Shown: positions 1 to 7,469 of the stretch, in pieces
Layout of the letters: every line of letters begins with the position of its first letter
Position numbering within the stretch: position 1 is the first letter of the stretch
Assembly (NCBI GenBank): GCA_946482045.1
Contig: CAMLPZ010000090.1
Location: forward strand, 1-14,275
Direction of reading: 5' to 3'
DNA from: an uncultured Asticcacaulis sp.
Lineage (GTDB): Bacteria > Pseudomonadota > Alphaproteobacteria > Caulobacterales > Caulobacteraceae
Length of the DNA: 14,275 nt
Notes under the pieces: generated by a model
Database searches by the model: none
What the model was told of the DNA's origin: nothing
The model's input: only the letters and a program-made list of their open reading frames with translations
Program-made: the position numbers and the translations under genes

Positions 1-99
1 CCGGTCCATCCCCGTGGCCTTCAGGTGAACGGGGCCGATAAAGGCGCCCGGCCCACCACCAACCATTGCAAGCCGAAGCGGACTGTTAGACTTAACCAT
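1..99 (-). CDS. Gfo/Idh/MocA-family oxidoreductase, N-terminal fragment
   Basis: Only the first 33 codons lie in the window; the gene continues past the left edge. The translation begins MVKSNSPLRLAMVGGG and goes on PGAFIGPVH, the nucleotide-binding beta1-loop of the Gfo/Idh/MocA family (LRLAMVGGGPG...IG, residues 8-22), which places NAD(P) at a Rossmann fold. The ATG (97-99) lies inside the end of the upstream permease gene, an 8-nt overlap, so the two are almost certainly co-transcribed and translationally coupled. The family oxidises or reduces sugars and their derivatives, so with the permease it suggests uptake followed by oxidation of a sugar or glycoside. The substrate cannot be told from this fragment. 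Confidence 0.85.
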   Translation of the reverse strand, partial: MVKSNSPLRLAMVGGGPGAFIGPVHLKATGMDR

Positions 100-1651
100 C
101 GATATTTTCGCCTTCGTTACGCCCTAGAATCACCGGTTTGTAACCGCCCTTGCTTTGGAACCAGAAGATAAGCAACAGGAAGACGATACCGGTCACCACC
201 GGGATCAGCGACACTTCCTTGAGCGCGTCCTTCTTGGCGCTGGCCGACAGGCCGTCGAGCACAGCCTTGTCGGCTTCGGGAGCCGCCGCGACCTTAGCCT
301 CATCGAGCGCCTGGTAGGTGCCGAAGATGCTGACCTTCGGCGCGCTGAGATATTGCTGCGTCAGGTTGGTCTGGTTGGCCGTATCGTGTGCCCGCAGGCC
401 TTCACGCGTCGAATGGTCCTGCGCCGCGCCCAACAGCACCGACCCCAGGATACCGGCCGCCAGCATGCCGCCGCCGCCCAGCATGTTGATGGTGACGGCG
501 CCGCCCTTGGGGAACTGTTCGGAGGCGACGGCCAGCGTCGTGCCCCAGAAGAAGCTCTTGCCGATGCCGTAGAGGGTCGCGGCCGCCAGGATCACACCAC
601 CGGTGGCGTCCGACATCAGGAACAGGCCGCCGGCCGACAGGGCGCAGGCCATGGCCAGCACGCCCAGAGGCTTGAACTTTTCGATCAGGGTGCCGGCGAA
701 GATACGGATGACGAAGACGATCAGCGAGGTGTAGATCAGCACCCAGCCGCCGGCCAGGCCGATGTTCTCCATTTCCGGCGCCATCAGCGACGAGATCCAG
801 CTGTCGGTCGCCAGTTCCGTGACGGCCAGCGGCATCATCAGGAGGACGAGCAGGATATAGAGCGGACGGCCCGGCGAACGGGCGAAGATGGCGTAGATAA
901 CGGCGAGCGCCACAGCGCCGCCCCAGCTGACCATCGGGTCTAGCGCGAAGACGCGGCCGACTTCGAGCATGATGAGGGCACCGAGAATGAAGGCGCTGAT
1001 GAAACCGGCCTCGCCCAGCATGGTGCGGTAGGAAACGCCCGAAGCGACGCGCTCCGACACCGGGAACTTACGGCCCAGCAGCAGGAAGGTGTAGGTCAGG
1101 ACCGGCACGACCATCAGACCGACCTTGACCTGCCAGCCGACGCCGGGGGTAAAGTGGTCGAGCGCCATGGCCAGCAGGCCGCCGAGGATCATGCCACCCG
1201 GCCACGCGGCGTGCAGGCGGTTCAGCCACTTGGGCTTGTCGTGATTATAGATGGTGGCGATCAAGGGGTTGGCTGCGGCTTCGACCGCGCCATTGCCCAG
1301 CGCCATGACGAATGTGCCGGCATAGAGCGCCCAGTAGCCATTGGCCATCAGCAGAATACCGAGACCGCCCAGGTGGCAAAGAGCCGCGAACCAGAAGGTC
1401 GCCTTGAAGCCGATCTTGTCGATGAACAAGGAGATCAGGACGATCGAGATGGCGAAGGGCCACAGGCCAACCCCCAGCAGCTCGCCCTTCTGCGTTTCGG
1501 TCAAGGCAAAATCGACCCCCCAGGTGTCGACGACCAGCGCGCGCAGAATAAAGCAGAAGGAGGTGGCGGCGATGGCGGCGAAGGAGGCAGCGAACAGGGG
1601 GCCATTCCCCTGGACGCCCTGAGACGATGCGGCGGCGGATGCGCTACTCAT
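92..1651 (-). CDS. MFS sugar-type permease with long loop before last helix
   Basis: A 519-aa polytopic membrane protein of the major facilitator superfamily, probably a proton-coupled sugar or glycoside importer in the inner membrane. About 12 hydrophobic segments can be seen, the first near residues 20-38 and the last at 481-498. GNGAVEAAANPLIA (119-132) and GIGKSFFWGTTLAVASEQFP (362-381) resemble permeases found beside Gfo/Idh/MocA oxidoreductases and sugar isomerases. Residues 411-479 form a polar, Ala/Lys/Asp-rich insertion between the last two helices, so the protein is longer than a usual 400-450-aa MFS carrier. The start is supported by AGGGG 8 nt upstream of the ATG. A LacI-type palindrome lies about 80 bp upstream, and the oxidoreductase start overlaps the stop codon. 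The substrate is not determined. Confidence 0.88.
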   Translation of the reverse strand: MSSASAAASSQGVQGNGPLFAASFAAIAATSFCFILRALVVDTWGVDFALTETQKGELLGVGLWPFAISIVLISLFIDKIGFKATFWFAALCHLGGLGILLMANGYWALYAGTFVMALGNGAVEAAANPLIATIYNHDKPKWLNRLHAAWPGGMILGGLLAMALDHFTPGVGWQVKVGLMVVPVLTYTFLLLGRKFPVSERVASGVSYRTMLGEAGFISAFILGALIMLEVGRVFALDPMVSWGGAVALAVIYAIFARSPGRPLYILLVLLMMPLAVTELATDSWISSLMAPEMENIGLAGGWVLIYTSLIVFVIRIFAGTLIEKFKPLGVLAMACALSAGGLFLMSDATGGVILAAATLYGIGKSFFWGTTLAVASEQFPKGGAVTINMLGGGGMLAAGILGSVLLGAAQDHSTREGLRAHDTANQTNLTQQYLSAPKVSIFGTYQALDEAKVAAAPEADKAVLDGLSASAKKDALKEVSLIPVVTGIVFLLLIFWFQSKGGYKPVILGRNEGENIDG

Positions 1652-1729
1652 GTGTGTAACCCCTGTGTTTCAACCCTTTGGCCGTCAGGTTTTTTGTTGC
1701 TTTGCCCTGGCGGCGTCTTGTGATTTAGG

Positions 1730-1743
1730 TGTAATCGATTACA
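1730..1743. promoter_or_regulatory. LacI/GalR-type operator palindrome
   Basis: TGTAATCGATTACA is a perfect 14-bp palindrome with the central CG step typical of LacI/GalR operators. It lies in the 176-bp gap between the flavoreductase stop (1828) and the permease start (1651), about 80 bp upstream of the permease ATG. That position suits a repressor site for the permease/oxidoreductase operon. No LacI gene is in the window. No convincing -35/-10 pair was found around it. A 7-nt T run on the minus strand (A run at 1800-1806 on the plus strand) just after the flavoreductase stop may be a weak terminator, but no strong stem precedes it. Confidence 0.7.
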
Positions 1744-1827
1744 GCATGCTTGTGAAGCTGCCGCGTGCAAGCTGTCCCATATTGGTGGGATTGTTCAAGA
1801 AAAAAATCGTACAAGTCGTTTCTGAGC

Positions 1828-3177
1828 TTAATAAAGATCGCGGCGATAGCGGCCAGCGGCAATGGCATCTTCGGCCCATTCATTGCCAAGATGCCTGCGC
1901 AAGGCGGCGTCGACCGCCCGGCCCATGTCAAGGCCACCGCAGACCAGGACCGCACCGTCCCCGGCCAGCCACTCCTTCAGTTCCCTGGTCCGGCCGACCA
2001 GGGCGTCCTGGACGTAGCGGCCCTGGCCATCGGTAACCGATGAGAAGGCGAGATCGAGACGCGCCAGTTGCCCCTTGTCCTGCCACAGAATCAGTTCGTC
2101 GCACGCGCCGCCGTCGGTAACCGGATTACGCTCGCCATAGATCATCCAGCACGGGCGCCCGGCGGCCATGGCGGTCAGGAGATGGGCACGCAGCCCCGCC
2201 AGGCCGGATCCGGCGCCGATCAGCAAGACCGGCCCTGAACCGTCAGGCAGGTGGAAGTTGCTGTGGGTTTTCAGACGCAGCTTGAGCGTTTCTCCAGGCT
2301 GCAGGGTCTCGGTGAGGAGCCTTGAGCCGTCGCCTTCGGACTTTTGCCGCACCAGCAGGCGGACATTACCTTTATCCGGGCCTTCGCCGGGCAGGGAGGC
2401 GATCGAATAGTCGCGGCGGTGCCCCTTGGGCGTGATGATTTCAGCCAGGTCGCCCGCCTGCCAGGTGAGTTCGCCCTCGACCGGCTGAAGATCGACGCGC
2501 ACCAGTTTCTGCGCCTTGCTGTCCGGGTTCAGGACCTCGCGTTCCACAAGCCGCCAGTCGTCAAAGACAACCTCTTCTTCGGCCGCCTGGCCGGCACCGA
2601 GGCTCGACAGAAAGCCGTCCCATTTCGCCAGCGCCTTGGGATCGAGGTCATCGACCTCGACGCAGCCGCGCAATTGCCGTGCGCCGCACTCCATTAGCCA
2701 GGCATCCAGTCTATGGCCAAAAGCGCAGAAATGGCCGTGCGTCCGGTCACCGAGCGCCAGGATGGCGAAGGTCAATTGCCCTAATTCCACCCGCTTCTTC
2801 ATCAGGGTGTGCTCAAAACGCATGGCCTCGTCCGGCGCATCGCCCTCGCCGGCTGTCGATACGACGCACAGAGCCTGCGAGGCGTGTTGCAACAGATCGG
2901 GTGTCGCTTCCTTCAGCGACAGGACGACAGCCGCCTGTCCACCAGCCGTTAAACTTGCGGCCGTGCGGCGGGCCAGCGCTTCGGCCTGCCCGGTCTGCGA
3001 GGCATAGAGGACGAGGATAGCGGACGACTCCTTCACCGCTTCAACACTCGCCGCCGCGCTGACCTGCGGCTTCTTGCGCAAGGACAACAGGGTGACGACC
3101 AGAACGATAAGCGCCGCCGCTGCGGCCAGCAGCCAGCGTGTCGCATCCTGCGTTACAAATGCACCCAATTCCGTCAA
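1828..3177 (-). CDS. Membrane-anchored CysJ-like flavodoxin/FNR reductase
   Basis: A 449-aa diflavin reductase that would pass electrons from NAD(P)H through FAD to FMN on the cytoplasmic face of the inner membrane. One transmembrane helix (about 15-33) is followed by RKK, predicting a cytoplasmic C-terminus. A flavodoxin domain follows: FMN loop YASQTGQAEAL (58-68), STAGEGDAPDE (107-117), ALGDRTHGHFCAFG (141-154). The FAD domain carries RRDYSIAS (254-261), and the NAD(P) lobe has GAGSGLAGLR (321-330), YGER (347-350), CGGLDMG (413-419) and the CysJ-like end GRYRRDLY. CysJ and P450 reductases (about 600-680 aa) have a large connecting domain that is missing here. The start is TTG (3175-3177), overlapping the ApbE stop as TTGA, so translation is coupled. 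The family assignment is firm; the electron acceptor is unknown, with ferric reduction or flavin supply inferred from the Fur-controlled context. Confidence 0.88.
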   Translation of the reverse strand: MTELGAFVTQDATRWLLAAAAALIVLVVTLLSLRKKPQVSAAASVEAVKESSAILVLYASQTGQAEALARRTAASLTAGGQAAVVLSLKEATPDLLQHASQALCVVSTAGEGDAPDEAMRFEHTLMKKRVELGQLTFAILALGDRTHGHFCAFGHRLDAWLMECGARQLRGCVEVDDLDPKALAKWDGFLSSLGAGQAAEEEVVFDDWRLVEREVLNPDSKAQKLVRVDLQPVEGELTWQAGDLAEIITPKGHRRDYSIASLPGEGPDKGNVRLLVRQKSEGDGSRLLTETLQPGETLKLRLKTHSNFHLPDGSGPVLLIGAGSGLAGLRAHLLTAMAAGRPCWMIYGERNPVTDGGACDELILWQDKGQLARLDLAFSSVTDGQGRYVQDALVGRTRELKEWLAGDGAVLVCGGLDMGRAVDAALRRHLGNEWAEDAIAAGRYRRDLY

Positions 3178-4226
3178 AGCCAGCTCTCCAGAGCGGGACT
3201 CATCATATCCCGCATCGCCCCGTTATCCCTTACACGCAACAGGCAGGCGATCTTTTCCTGCCGTGCGAAATCCATCGCCCGCGTCTCGCCCATGACGATC
3301 AGCGCCGTTGCCAGCGCGTCGGCGCGCCAAGCATCGGGGGCGATCACCGTGGCGCTGGCCACTTCCGGCCGTACAGGACAGGCGGTGCGCGCATCGATGG
3401 TGTGCGACAGCCGGACGCCATCGTGCTCGAAGCTGCGGCGCAGGTCGCCCGAGGTCGCCACGGCGTGACCGCACAGGGCGATTACCGTGCGCTGCGTGGC
3501 CCCTAGACCTTCGGCGCATTCGACCTCAACCCACCACGGCAGGCCGTCGGGCTGGACGCCAAAGCCTTTAAGTTCACCACCGATCTCGACCAGCCCGGCG
3601 GAAATGCCCGGTTCGAGGCTCAGCATCTGGGCCAGGCCATCGACGGCATAGCCCTTGGCGATGGCGCACAGATCCAGCCTGACACCTTCTGGGCGGACCA
3701 GGCCATCCGCCTGCCACACCAGGTCGCGCCAATCGTGCGCGCAATCACGCACCCGGCGGATTTCTGCCTCCGTCGGCACGTCGTCAGGCACCACCTTGGC
3801 GCCGAAGCCCCACATCTCGACCGCCGACAGCAGGGACGGATCGAATGCGCCATCCGTCAGCCGGGCGATATCGAGCGCGTGACGCACCACCTGCAACATG
3901 ACCTGCGGCAGGGCCACGAAACTACCCGGGCGTGCGGCATTGAAGCGGCACAGGTCCGACTGCGGTTTGTAGGGGCTCATCTGGCGGTCGATCAGGTCGA
4001 GCCATGACTGCACGCGCGCCCGCAGGGTCTGCTCCAGTCCCGCCAGGCGTTCCGGCGTCACGTATACGGCCACGCGCCAGCGGGTCGCGAACGCCTCACC
4101 GTCAAGAACCAGCTTTCGCGCCCCGGCATCCGGACGCGGCAAGGCCGCGAGGTCCGGGATGACCACTCGGGTATCATAGGCGCCGGCAGATCCGGTCATG
4201 CATACGTCCGTGATGTCAGAAGTCAT
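3174..4226 (-). CDS. apbE: ApbE-family FAD:protein FMN transferase, no export signal
   Basis: A 350-aa ApbE (flavin transferase) protein; the family splits FAD and attaches FMN covalently to Thr/Ser of target proteins using Mg2+. Motifs in order: SPYKPQSDLCRFN (84-96), DPSLLSAVEMWGFG (129-142), DLCAIAKGYAVD (185-196; usually DLGGIAKGYAVD), VEIGGELKGFG (213-223), VATSGD (256-261), SHTIDARTACPV (274-285; usually SHIIDPRTG.PV) and ADALATALIVMG (302-313). Most bacterial ApbE proteins are periplasmic lipoproteins. This one has no hydrophobic N-terminus, and an in-frame stop six codons upstream rules out a longer start, so it is predicted cytosolic. A start at Met10 (ATG 4197-4199) is possible. It is the first gene of a two-gene operon behind a Fur-box promoter, and no obvious flavinylation target is present. 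Confidence 0.88.
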   Translation of the reverse strand: MTSDITDVCMTGSAGAYDTRVVIPDLAALPRPDAGARKLVLDGEAFATRWRVAVYVTPERLAGLEQTLRARVQSWLDLIDRQMSPYKPQSDLCRFNAARPGSFVALPQVMLQVVRHALDIARLTDGAFDPSLLSAVEMWGFGAKVVPDDVPTEAEIRRVRDCAHDWRDLVWQADGLVRPEGVRLDLCAIAKGYAVDGLAQMLSLEPGISAGLVEIGGELKGFGVQPDGLPWWVEVECAEGLGATQRTVIALCGHAVATSGDLRRSFEHDGVRLSHTIDARTACPVRPEVASATVIAPDAWRADALATALIVMGETRAMDFARQEKIACLLRVRDNGAMRDMMSPALESWL

Positions 4227-4249
4227 TCCCCAGCCGGAAATTCACAAAC

Positions 4250-4264
4250 TGAGAATGATTTGCA
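4250..4264. promoter_or_regulatory. Fur box
   Basis: TGAGAATGATTTGCA fits the 7-1-7 Fur consensus TGATAAT-N-ATTATCA (TGA.AAT G ATT..CA conserved), with further A/T-rich matches on the right flank (TTT). It starts 24 bp upstream of the ApbE ATG and overlaps the -10 edge and the expected start point of the minus-strand promoter next to it. Iron-loaded Fur bound here would block the promoter, so the ApbE/flavoreductase operon is inferred to be induced in iron starvation. Confidence 0.78.
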
Positions 4265-4291
4265 TTTACGGACAGCGGTCTCCACTGTCAA
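4263..4291 (-). promoter_or_regulatory. Sigma70-type promoter for the apbE operon
   Basis: On the minus strand a perfect TTGACA (-35, plus coordinates 4286-4291) is followed by exactly 17 bp and then TAAATG (-10, 4263-4268, a three-of-six match to TATAAT). The -10 overlaps the Fur box edge by two bases, and transcription would begin near 4256, inside the Fur box. This geometry supports both calls. Confidence 0.6.
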
Positions 4292-4447
4292 TTGCTTAAT
4301 CATGCAGGCCCCCGAAGCCGCCACAAAACCGTGTCATTTATAGAAACATGATGCAGCGCAATATGCCAGCATGCGTCAAAGCGCTTGATCGATCCGACGT
4401 GGCGTGTATCCCTTTGCACACACTTGATTTGGGAAGAAACGATCTGG

Positions 4448-4903
4448 ATGACCACGCGAAAAGGGACTTCCGCCGAACTTGACCCCATGGACAGCCGCCT
4501 GCTGGCCTGTCTGCGTGAAGACGCGCGGCTGCCGGTATCGCAACTGGCGGCCCTGCTCGAAATTCCACGCGCCCAGGTCTATGCCCGGCTAGAACGGCTG
4601 GAAGCCGAAGGCATTATCGAAGGCTATACGGTTCGGCTGGGTACGGCGTTCTCCAAAACACGGATGCGCGCCCATGTGATGATCAAGACCCTGCCGCGCC
4701 AGGGACAGGCTGCCGAGACGGGACTTGCCGGCATCGCCGAGGTGTCGGCCATTTACGCCATTAGCGGCGAGTACGACATTATCGTCCTAGTCGAAGCCGC
4801 CGACAGCGTCGCCATGAATGAGCTGCTGGACAGGATCGGCATGCTCGATGGCGTCGAGCGCACAACGACCTCGGTAATCCTGGCGACCAAGCTTGAAAGA
4901 TAG
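4448..4903 (+). CDS. Lrp/AsnC-family transcriptional regulator
   Basis: A 151-aa protein of the feast/famine (Lrp/AsnC) family, which senses amino acids or related metabolites and binds DNA as dimers or octamers. The N-terminal winged helix-turn-helix spans about residues 11-60 (LDPMDSRLLACLREDARLPV, then LAALLEIPRAQVYARLERLE). The C-terminal RAM ligand domain (about 73-147) includes the family motif SGEYDIIV (106-113). The length is normal for the family. A start 21 codons upstream (4385) is open, but this ATG places LDPMDSRLL near the N-terminus as in relatives and has GGGAAG about 11 nt upstream. The gene is divergent from the Fur-controlled operon and shares its 221-bp upstream region. 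The regulated genes cannot be told from the sequence; autoregulation is common in the family. Confidence 0.9.
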   Translation: MTTRKGTSAELDPMDSRLLACLREDARLPVSQLAALLEIPRAQVYARLERLEAEGIIEGYTVRLGTAFSKTRMRAHVMIKTLPRQGQAAETGLAGIAEVSAIYAISGEYDIIVLVEAADSVAMNELLDRIGMLDGVERTTTSVILATKLER

Positions 4904-4930
4904 AAAAGCCGGCCTCGACGACCGGCTTTT
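4904..4930. terminator. Bidirectional rho-independent terminator
   Basis: AAAAGCCGG (4904-4912), a 9-nt loop, then CCGGCTTTT (4922-4930): a perfect 9-bp inverted repeat with A and T runs at either end. It begins directly after the Lrp stop codon and sits 18 bp beyond the end of the converging minus-strand gene, so it can serve both. Confidence 0.88.
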
Positions 4931-4948
4931 CGTTGTATGTCTCAGGTC

Positions 4949-5539
4949 TTACTTAAAGAAAGCCATTAAGCGATCGCTCGCTTTTTTCTGCGGACTGCGG
5001 CCGAAGTGGATATCCGAGAAGTGGAAATCTGACAGATGCGGACGCTCCATGCGCGACAAGCGATCGCGAGCCAGCTCTTCCAAATGGGCCATTTGCTCGC
5101 GCGCCTTGCCTTCATAGTGATGCAGGCGATCGCGAGCTTGTTTAACCTGCTTGCCGTAGCCATAGGCCGGCTTGGACAGGTTGAACTTGTTCAGGCCGAT
5201 CCGGTGGGCAAAACGCTCGATGCGGCTTTCCGGACGGCGCGAGCGCGCATAGAGGATGCCGGCGATCCCGGCGACAGCGATACCACCGGCAACGACGCCG
5301 ACAATCTGCCACTGTTCACGCGTGAAAAGGGGCTTCTTACCGACTTCCGGGCCGACATCGCCAGCCGGTTCATCGTCTTTGAACGCCAGGGTGCGCGGGC
5401 CGTCGTAATCGAGACCTGAAATGGAACCGGTCGCATCATCGATGCCGGGATTGTCGGCGATGGCGTCTGGGTTGATCGACGGGTCGGGCCCTGCGGTTTC
5501 CTGAGGTCCACGCGGAAGGGTCTTCTCTCTCGTATCCAT
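4949..5539 (-). CDS. Unrecognised single-pass membrane protein
   Basis: A 196-aa protein that I do not recognise. Residues 1-70 are acidic, Gly/Pro-rich and probably disordered. FTREQWQIVGVVAGG leads into one transmembrane helix (about 78-98, IVGVVAGGIAVAGIAGILYA), followed by RSRR, so the tail is predicted cytoplasmic. The tail (101-196) is basic and partly helical with repeated ARDRL or SDRL units (135-139, 157-161, 188-191), then an aromatic patch HLSDFHFSDIHFGRSP (168-183). The start at 5537-5539 was preferred over the ATG 11 codons upstream because AGGAG lies 8-9 nt before it. It is downstream of the kinase/phosphatase gene on the same strand across a 163-bp gap. A minus-strand TTGACA at 5628-5633 lacks a good -10. 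It could be a target or partner of that kinase, but only position suggests this. Confidence 0.75.
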   Translation of the reverse strand: MDTREKTLPRGPQETAGPDPSINPDAIADNPGIDDATGSISGLDYDGPRTLAFKDDEPAGDVGPEVGKKPLFTREQWQIVGVVAGGIAVAGIAGILYARSRRPESRIERFAHRIGLNKFNLSKPAYGYGKQVKQARDRLHHYEGKAREQMAHLEELARDRLSRMERPHLSDFHFSDIHFGRSPQKKASDRLMAFFK

Positions 5540-5702
5540 GTCTGGCTCTCCTAGCAAGGCGTCGTTGCGCATTTGCGAAGTCTAGCTGCGCGTTTGTAAA
5601 AGATACGCCGGACACTTTGCCCCTAGCTGTCAAATATCGATAAGCGCGTTTCTGTCGGCGCGATATCCAGCCAAAAATCCGGTGCATACTTTTAGATATC
5701 GC

Positions 5703-7412
5703 TTAGCCGATTTTCATACCCATCACGACCAGCAGGGCGATTAGCAGCAGTAGCGAAATCGCCTGCCACAGCTTGACCGGATCGGCCTGCCAGCGCCCGC
5801 GGCGCAATGATGCCGGCGCCGTCGACAGCATGCCGTTTTCCAACGCATAGGCCATCTCGAACCCATCCTGGAACCGGTCCGCCGGATCCGGCGCAATCGC
5901 CGTCAGGATGACGTTTTCCAGCCAGGCCGGCAGGTCCCGGCGCTTGGACCACAGCGCATGCGGGCGGCCGAGCACGGGTTTGGAAAAGGCTGGCGCGTCC
6001 GGATAGGGGAAGTCGCCGCCGGAGAACATGCGATAGAGACTGACGCCGAGCGCGAAGATGTCCGAACGCTCGTCGCCTGGCAGGCCATCGTAAAGTTCCG
6101 GCGACTTGTAGTTCGGCGTACCCGGCGTGTGGTCGACTTGGCCCGCCGGATCGAGATGGATCAGCCGCGCCACGCCGAGGTCGATCAGCTTGAGGCCGCC
6201 GTCGCTGAGCAGCATGACATTCTCCGGCTTGATGTCGCGGTGGATGATGCCGGCACGATGCAACGCCGCGACCCCCTTGGCCAGCCTGGTGGCGATGTCG
6301 AGGCCCGTCTCGACCGGTATCTTTTCCTTGCGCGACAGACGCTCTTCCAGGGTTTCGCCTTCATAGAAGGGCTGGGCGATATAGAGCCGCGTCTGGCGGC
6401 CGGGCGGCAGGGTCAGGACAGCCCCGACCAGCGCGTGCTGGACGCGGCTGGCAACCCACGCTTCGCGTGCAAACACGGAGCGTGCCGACTGTTCCGAACC
6501 GATCGTGTCCGGCTTGGGGAATTTGAGCAGGACGGAGCGTTGTTCCTTCAGGTCGCGGGCGCGGAAAACGCGGCTGTAGTCACCATCGGCCAGGCGCTGC
6601 TCCAGCCGGAAATCATCGACCACCGCGCCCGTTTCCGGCGCCTCCAGTAGGGGCAGGCGGGCAAAGGCGGCGTCGAGATCCTCGAGCGTCGCTGGCGGCA
6701 GTTCCAGCACATCAACAACCAGGGCGGTCGTATTGTCGTCGCCGTTGTGCGCCAGGGCTTCGGAGACCAGCTTGCGTGCGGTTTCTTCCGGAGAGGCGCG
6801 CTGGATCAGTATGGCTTCTATCTGGTTGGCCGACAAAGGCCCGTGGACACCGTCGCTGGTGAGCAGCAGGCGGTCGTGGGCCTGCACATCCTCTATGCGG
6901 TAGTCGATGCGTACAGCCTCTTCGAGACCGATGGCGCGGGTGATCAGGTTCGATTGCTCGGCGCCATCGGGCTTGTGGTCGCGCGTCAACTGGCTGAGAC
7001 CGCCGTCGCGCAGGCGGTAGAGCCGCGTGTCTCCAACGTGGAAACAGTGCAGGCGATGCCCCTTGATGACGATGCCTGTGAAGACCGCCGCCATAGCGCG
7101 CAGGTTCTCGTCCTTCTGGCCTTGGACATGGATCCAGTGATTGATGCTTTCGAGCGCCCGAGCGGCCGTCTTGCGCGGCGGAAGGGCATCTGACTGGCTG
7201 ACATAGTCATCGATGAAGGCGCGCACCGACAGCTCTGCCGCCACGCGTCCGCCCTTGTTGCCGCCGACACCATCGGCGACGGCCGCGACCAGGCCGTGGT
7301 GGCGCGGCGGGCCTTCGAGATAGGCGGCGGCGAAATCCTGGTTGTCCGGACGTGGACCGGCCTCACTGGCGAAGCCGGTGGCGACCTTCAGGCGTTGGGT
7401 GGGAGCGGCCAT
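5703..7412 (-). CDS. PP2C phosphatase-Ser/Thr kinase fusion, membrane-anchored
   Basis: A 569-aa bifunctional signalling protein. The N-terminal PP2C domain (about 8-237) has the metal-binding motifs RPDNQD (21-26), ADGVGGNKGG (46-55), GDTRLYRLRDG (127-137), TSDGVHG (185-191) and GDDNTTALVV (224-233). The kinase domain (about 265-525) has a weak glycine loop (LADGDYSRVFRA, 274-285), ATP lysine in VLLKF (K297), catalytic HRDIKPEN (391-398), DLG (411-413) in place of DFG, GTPNYKSPE (431-439) and DERSDIFALG (447-456). One C-terminal helix (about 551-566) should tether it to the inner membrane with both enzymes cytosolic. The length matches known bacterial kinase/phosphatase fusions. It lies 57 bp downstream of the ABM gene, probably in one transcript. 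Its targets are unknown. The opposing activities suggest self-limiting signalling, which is an inference. Confidence 0.9.
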   Translation of the reverse strand: MAAPTQRLKVATGFASEAGPRPDNQDFAAAYLEGPPRHHGLVAAVADGVGGNKGGRVAAELSVRAFIDDYVSQSDALPPRKTAARALESINHWIHVQGQKDENLRAMAAVFTGIVIKGHRLHCFHVGDTRLYRLRDGGLSQLTRDHKPDGAEQSNLITRAIGLEEAVRIDYRIEDVQAHDRLLLTSDGVHGPLSANQIEAILIQRASPEETARKLVSEALAHNGDDNTTALVVDVLELPPATLEDLDAAFARLPLLEAPETGAVVDDFRLEQRLADGDYSRVFRARDLKEQRSVLLKFPKPDTIGSEQSARSVFAREAWVASRVQHALVGAVLTLPPGRQTRLYIAQPFYEGETLEERLSRKEKIPVETGLDIATRLAKGVAALHRAGIIHRDIKPENVMLLSDGGLKLIDLGVARLIHLDPAGQVDHTPGTPNYKSPELYDGLPGDERSDIFALGVSLYRMFSGGDFPYPDAPAFSKPVLGRPHALWSKRRDLPAWLENVILTAIAPDPADRFQDGFEMAYALENGMLSTAPASLRRGRWQADPVKLWQAISLLLLIALLVVMGMKIG

Positions 7413-7422
7413 AAAGCGCTTT

Positions 7423-7447
7423 CCAAAAAGTGCGACGCGGTTTTTGG
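7423..7447. repeat. A/T-rich hairpin between ABM and kinase genes
   Basis: CCAAAAA (7423-7429) and TTTTTGG (7441-7447) form a 7-bp inverted repeat around an 11-nt GC-rich loop, in the 57-bp gap between the two minus-strand genes and just upstream of the kinase start. The stem is weak for a terminator; it could modulate read-through or kinase translation. Confidence 0.35.
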
Positions 7448-7469
7448 ATCAAAAAGCACGCCAAAAAAA

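Noticed and set aside
155..943. 262-codon plus-strand frame over the permease gene
   Set aside because: Very rich in Arg, Gln, Asp and His with no hydrophobic core; complementary reading of a membrane-protein gene.
5628..5633. Minus-strand TTGACA as a promoter for the membrane protein
   Set aside because: No acceptable -10 at 16-18 bp; the nearest candidate is at 20 bp with a weak match. It is mentioned in the gene entry but not called.
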